Shown here: positions 62,307 to 64,000 of the stretch, one piece after another | How positions within the stretch are numbered: the first letter of the stretch is position 1 | Layout: each line of letters begins with the position of its first letter | DNA from: Chloroflexota bacterium | GTDB taxonomy: Bacteria; Chloroflexota; Dehalococcoidia; Lucifugimonadales; GCA-2722455 | Assembly (NCBI GenBank): GCA_002722455.1 | Contig: PBMB01000003.1 | Coordinates: 34,799-98,798 of the forward strand | DNA length: 64,000 nt | Direction of reading: 5' to 3' | Made by a program: the position numbers and the translations under genes | The notes under the pieces: model-generated | What the model saw: only the letters and a program-made list of their open reading frames with translations | Database searches by the model: none | Told to the model about the DNA's origin: nothing

Positions 62307-63873
62307 ATTTTTCTCTTCTCTTCAAATTAAATTCCTCATAGTTTTTTCAATAGTCTTTGCTATTACACTCGCTAGTACAGGAATATACTTAAAATACAGT
62401 GCTAATTTTGCAATCAGAAATGTTGGTGATTCTATAGAACAAACTAGGGCAAAACAAGTTGAAAATATTATTTCTGAACTATATCTCCAACAAGATTGGG
62501 ATGATTTACAAAATACAGTTGAACAGCTAGGAATTCTAACTGATCAACAAATTATTGTAACCAACTCACAAGGTCAAATTGTAGCTGATTCACAAAATTT
62601 GAACTTTGAATCTAAACTAAAAGTTCGTCGATTAAAACAAAGAGAAGCAAAAATAAGTCGAAAAAAAACAGATAATCGTAAAAATAATAAAAACATATTA
62701 CCCGAACAAGATGAATTAATAACAGCAATTAAACAAAAGGTCGAATCGGGACTAATAACTCAAGAAGAAGCAAACTCTTGGATGCCACCCCAAATTAGAA
62801 GAAACCCTATTACAATAGATTTAGTTAATAACGTTTCAGAAATCGGTCATGTTCGCATACTACCCCTTGAGAGATTACAACTCGCTACTGATAATTCGAC
62901 ATTATCCAACTTACAACCACGATTAGCTAATATAGCTCCTATTCTTGATAAATCTCTGATTATCTCAGGAGTTGGTGCAGGAATAATAGGAATAATCATA
63001 ATATCTCTATTATCAAGACGTTTATTAAGATCCGTCCACCACTTAACTTTAGCAGCTAAAAGAATTTCTAATGGTGATTTTTCACAAAGAATTGCAGAAA
63101 CAGGAAAAGATGAAATCGGAGAACTCAATAAAACATTCAATATGATGACAGATCGTCTGGAAAATACGAATATCCACAGAAAAAATTTAATGGCAGATAT
63201 TGCACATGAAATAAGAACACCTGTTTCAAATATACAAGGATATATTGAAGCTGTAAAAGATAATGTTCTCCCTCCCAATACTAAAACTATTGACATTATC
63301 CATGGACAAGTAACTCATCTATCAAAACTAATAGAAGACTTACGACTATTAGCACTTACAGAAAGTGATTCACTAAAGCTCCAAATCTCGCATGAATCTA
63401 TACAAGAATTAATTGAAAAATGTATTTCTGCCAACAACTTGATAATATCAGAAAAAAACCTCGAGATGCATCTCAAATTTAGTGATTCATTACCACTTAT
63501 AGAAATTGATCGAACCCGGATACTGCAAGTCCTCGATAATATTGTTGGAAATGCAATCACTCACACCACAGAAAAAGGTCGAATCAATATTTCAGTCAAA
63601 TCTACTAGTAAAAATACTATTAGTATCTTTATCACTAATTCTGGATCAAGTATCTCAGAAAAAGATATGCCTTATATCTTTGATCGATTTTATAGAGTTG
63701 ATCAATCAAGAACACGTACAACAGGTGGTAGTGGATTAGGTCTACCAATTGCAAAACAACTTATTAACACTCATAATGGGGATTTGAAAGTTGAATCAAA
63801 CCAAGATGAAAAAGAACCTGAAACTACTTTTATAATTACTTTGCCTAAAAAACATAATCTACATAATAATTAG
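62299..63873 (+). CDS. Sensor histidine kinase
   Basis: A 524-aa membrane kinase. TM1 is about 11-30, an extracytoplasmic part of about 180 residues follows, and TM2 about 218-238. The next domains are HAMP (240-290), HisKA with His303 in MADIAHEIRTPVSN, and HATPase with the N box DNIVGNAITHT, G1 and G2 near GGSGLGLPIAKQ. It phosphorylates the overlapping response regulator. The outside part contains a charged stretch (residues 105-145) and a GLITQEEANSW segment; the signal is unknown. Confidence 0.94.
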   Translation: MNRFFSSLQIKFLIVFSIVFAITLASTGIYLKYSANFAIRNVGDSIEQTRAKQVENIISELYLQQDWDDLQNTVEQLGILTDQQIIVTNSQGQIVADSQNLNFESKLKVRRLKQREAKISRKKTDNRKNNKNILPEQDELITAIKQKVESGLITQEEANSWMPPQIRRNPITIDLVNNVSEIGHVRILPLERLQLATDNSTLSNLQPRLANIAPILDKSLIISGVGAGIIGIIIISLLSRRLLRSVHHLTLAAKRISNGDFSQRIAETGKDEIGELNKTFNMMTDRLENTNIHRKNLMADIAHEIRTPVSNIQGYIEAVKDNVLPPNTKTIDIIHGQVTHLSKLIEDLRLLALTESDSLKLQISHESIQELIEKCISANNLIISEKNLEMHLKFSDSLPLIEIDRTRILQVLDNIVGNAITHTTEKGRINISVKSTSKNTISIFITNSGSSISEKDMPYIFDRFYRVDQSRTRTTGGSGLGLPIAKQLINTHNGDLKVESNQDEKEPETTFIITLPKKHNLHNN

Positions 63874-63885
63874 CTCACTTAAAAT

Positions 63886-64000
63886 ATGATTAGCCACCTA
63901 CATGGACAGAAGGCTCCATTTGAATTAACTGACCAAATAGTTTATTTCCACGATTGGAGATACGTGTTTGGTGGCAGTTTAGTATGGGGTGATTCAGATG
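63886..64000 (+). CDS. Start of an unidentified gene, cut by the window end
   Basis: An ATG at 63886 opens a frame that stays open to the last base (38 codons), starting MISHLHGQKAPFELTDQIVY and continuing with FHDWRYVFGGSL. It lies 12 bases after the histidine kinase stop on the same strand. Codon use is ordinary. There is too little to name a family. Confidence 0.45.
   Translation, partial: MISHLHGQKAPFELTDQIVYFHDWRYVFGGSLVWGDSD

Noticed and set aside
62847..63296. A 149-codon minus-strand frame inside the histidine kinase gene
   Set aside because: It is antisense to the HAMP/HisKA-coding region, so its openness follows from codon bias.

Overview
The window is an AT-rich bacterial chromosome segment: neighbouring 60-base lines that I counted run about 28-35 % GC. 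It is densely packed, with short or overlapping gene junctions and few recognisable intrinsic terminators. A marine Chloroflexota, of the SAR202/Dehalococcoidia type, fits best. The indicators are lysine/peptidoglycan precursor synthesis through an LL-diaminopimelate aminotransferase next to dapF, a DUF4012 surface protein, a decaprenyl-phosphate-phosphoribosyltransferase-like UbiA protein, a complete GlcDEF unit and a PhyH dioxygenase. This placement is inference; no rRNA or other decisive marker lies in the window.

Layout. 1-9.5 kb is mostly housekeeping: end of miaA, a GT4 glycosyltransferase and a cupin on the minus strand, dapF-dapL, hflX (apparently with an AUU start), an unusual winged-helix/TIR-like protein, a ctpA-type protease lipoprotein, smpB, a small HTH protein preceded by helically phased repeats, and tRNA-Arg(TCT). 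9.5-13.5 kb holds an FkbM methyltransferase, the UbiA-like prenyltransferase and a YyaL-type thioredoxin-domain protein. From 13.5 to 50.8 kb runs a very large surface-glycan region of Wzx/Wzy type. It has a Wzz-like tyrosine autokinase, an initiating sugar-phosphate transferase, a sulfotransferase, the complete ADP-L-glycero-D-manno-heptose pathway (gmhB, gmhA, hldE, hldD), two Wzy/WaaL-like membrane proteins, a flippase, methyltransferases, GT1/GT2/GT9-type glycosyltransferases, UDP-sugar dehydrogenase, epimerase and ManC. Inside it a compact six-gene unit (28.15-37.7 kb) joins two GT9-type enzymes, a CapA-like protein, an asparagine synthetase, a degenerate second asparagine synthetase and a secreted lipoprotein with a PGF-pre-PGF-like domain plus a glycosidase-like domain. 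A perfect 13-bp hairpin covers the ribosome-binding site of its first gene. Next come surface proteins: DUF4012, a five-repeat Ig-like lipoprotein and a nuclease-like lipoprotein that lacks catalytic residues.

51-64 kb returns to metabolism and regulation: glcD-glcE-glcF, aroC, a structured leader candidate before an unrecognised 224-aa protein, a carboxylesterase, a DUF418 membrane protein of clearly higher GC (probably acquired), tsaE-tsaB-ndk, a small phage-type protein, and an OmpR-type two-component system.

How it fits together: mannose-1-phosphate, hexuronate and ADP-heptose precursors made here can feed the GT9/GT2/GT4 transferases. Flippase and polymerase export and polymerise the product, the autokinase would set chain length, and asparagine-synthetase-like proteins, sulfotransferase and methyltransferases could decorate it. 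The ADP-heptose pathway together with GT9 enzymes in a probable monoderm lineage, and the 28-38 kb unit, are the most notable parts.
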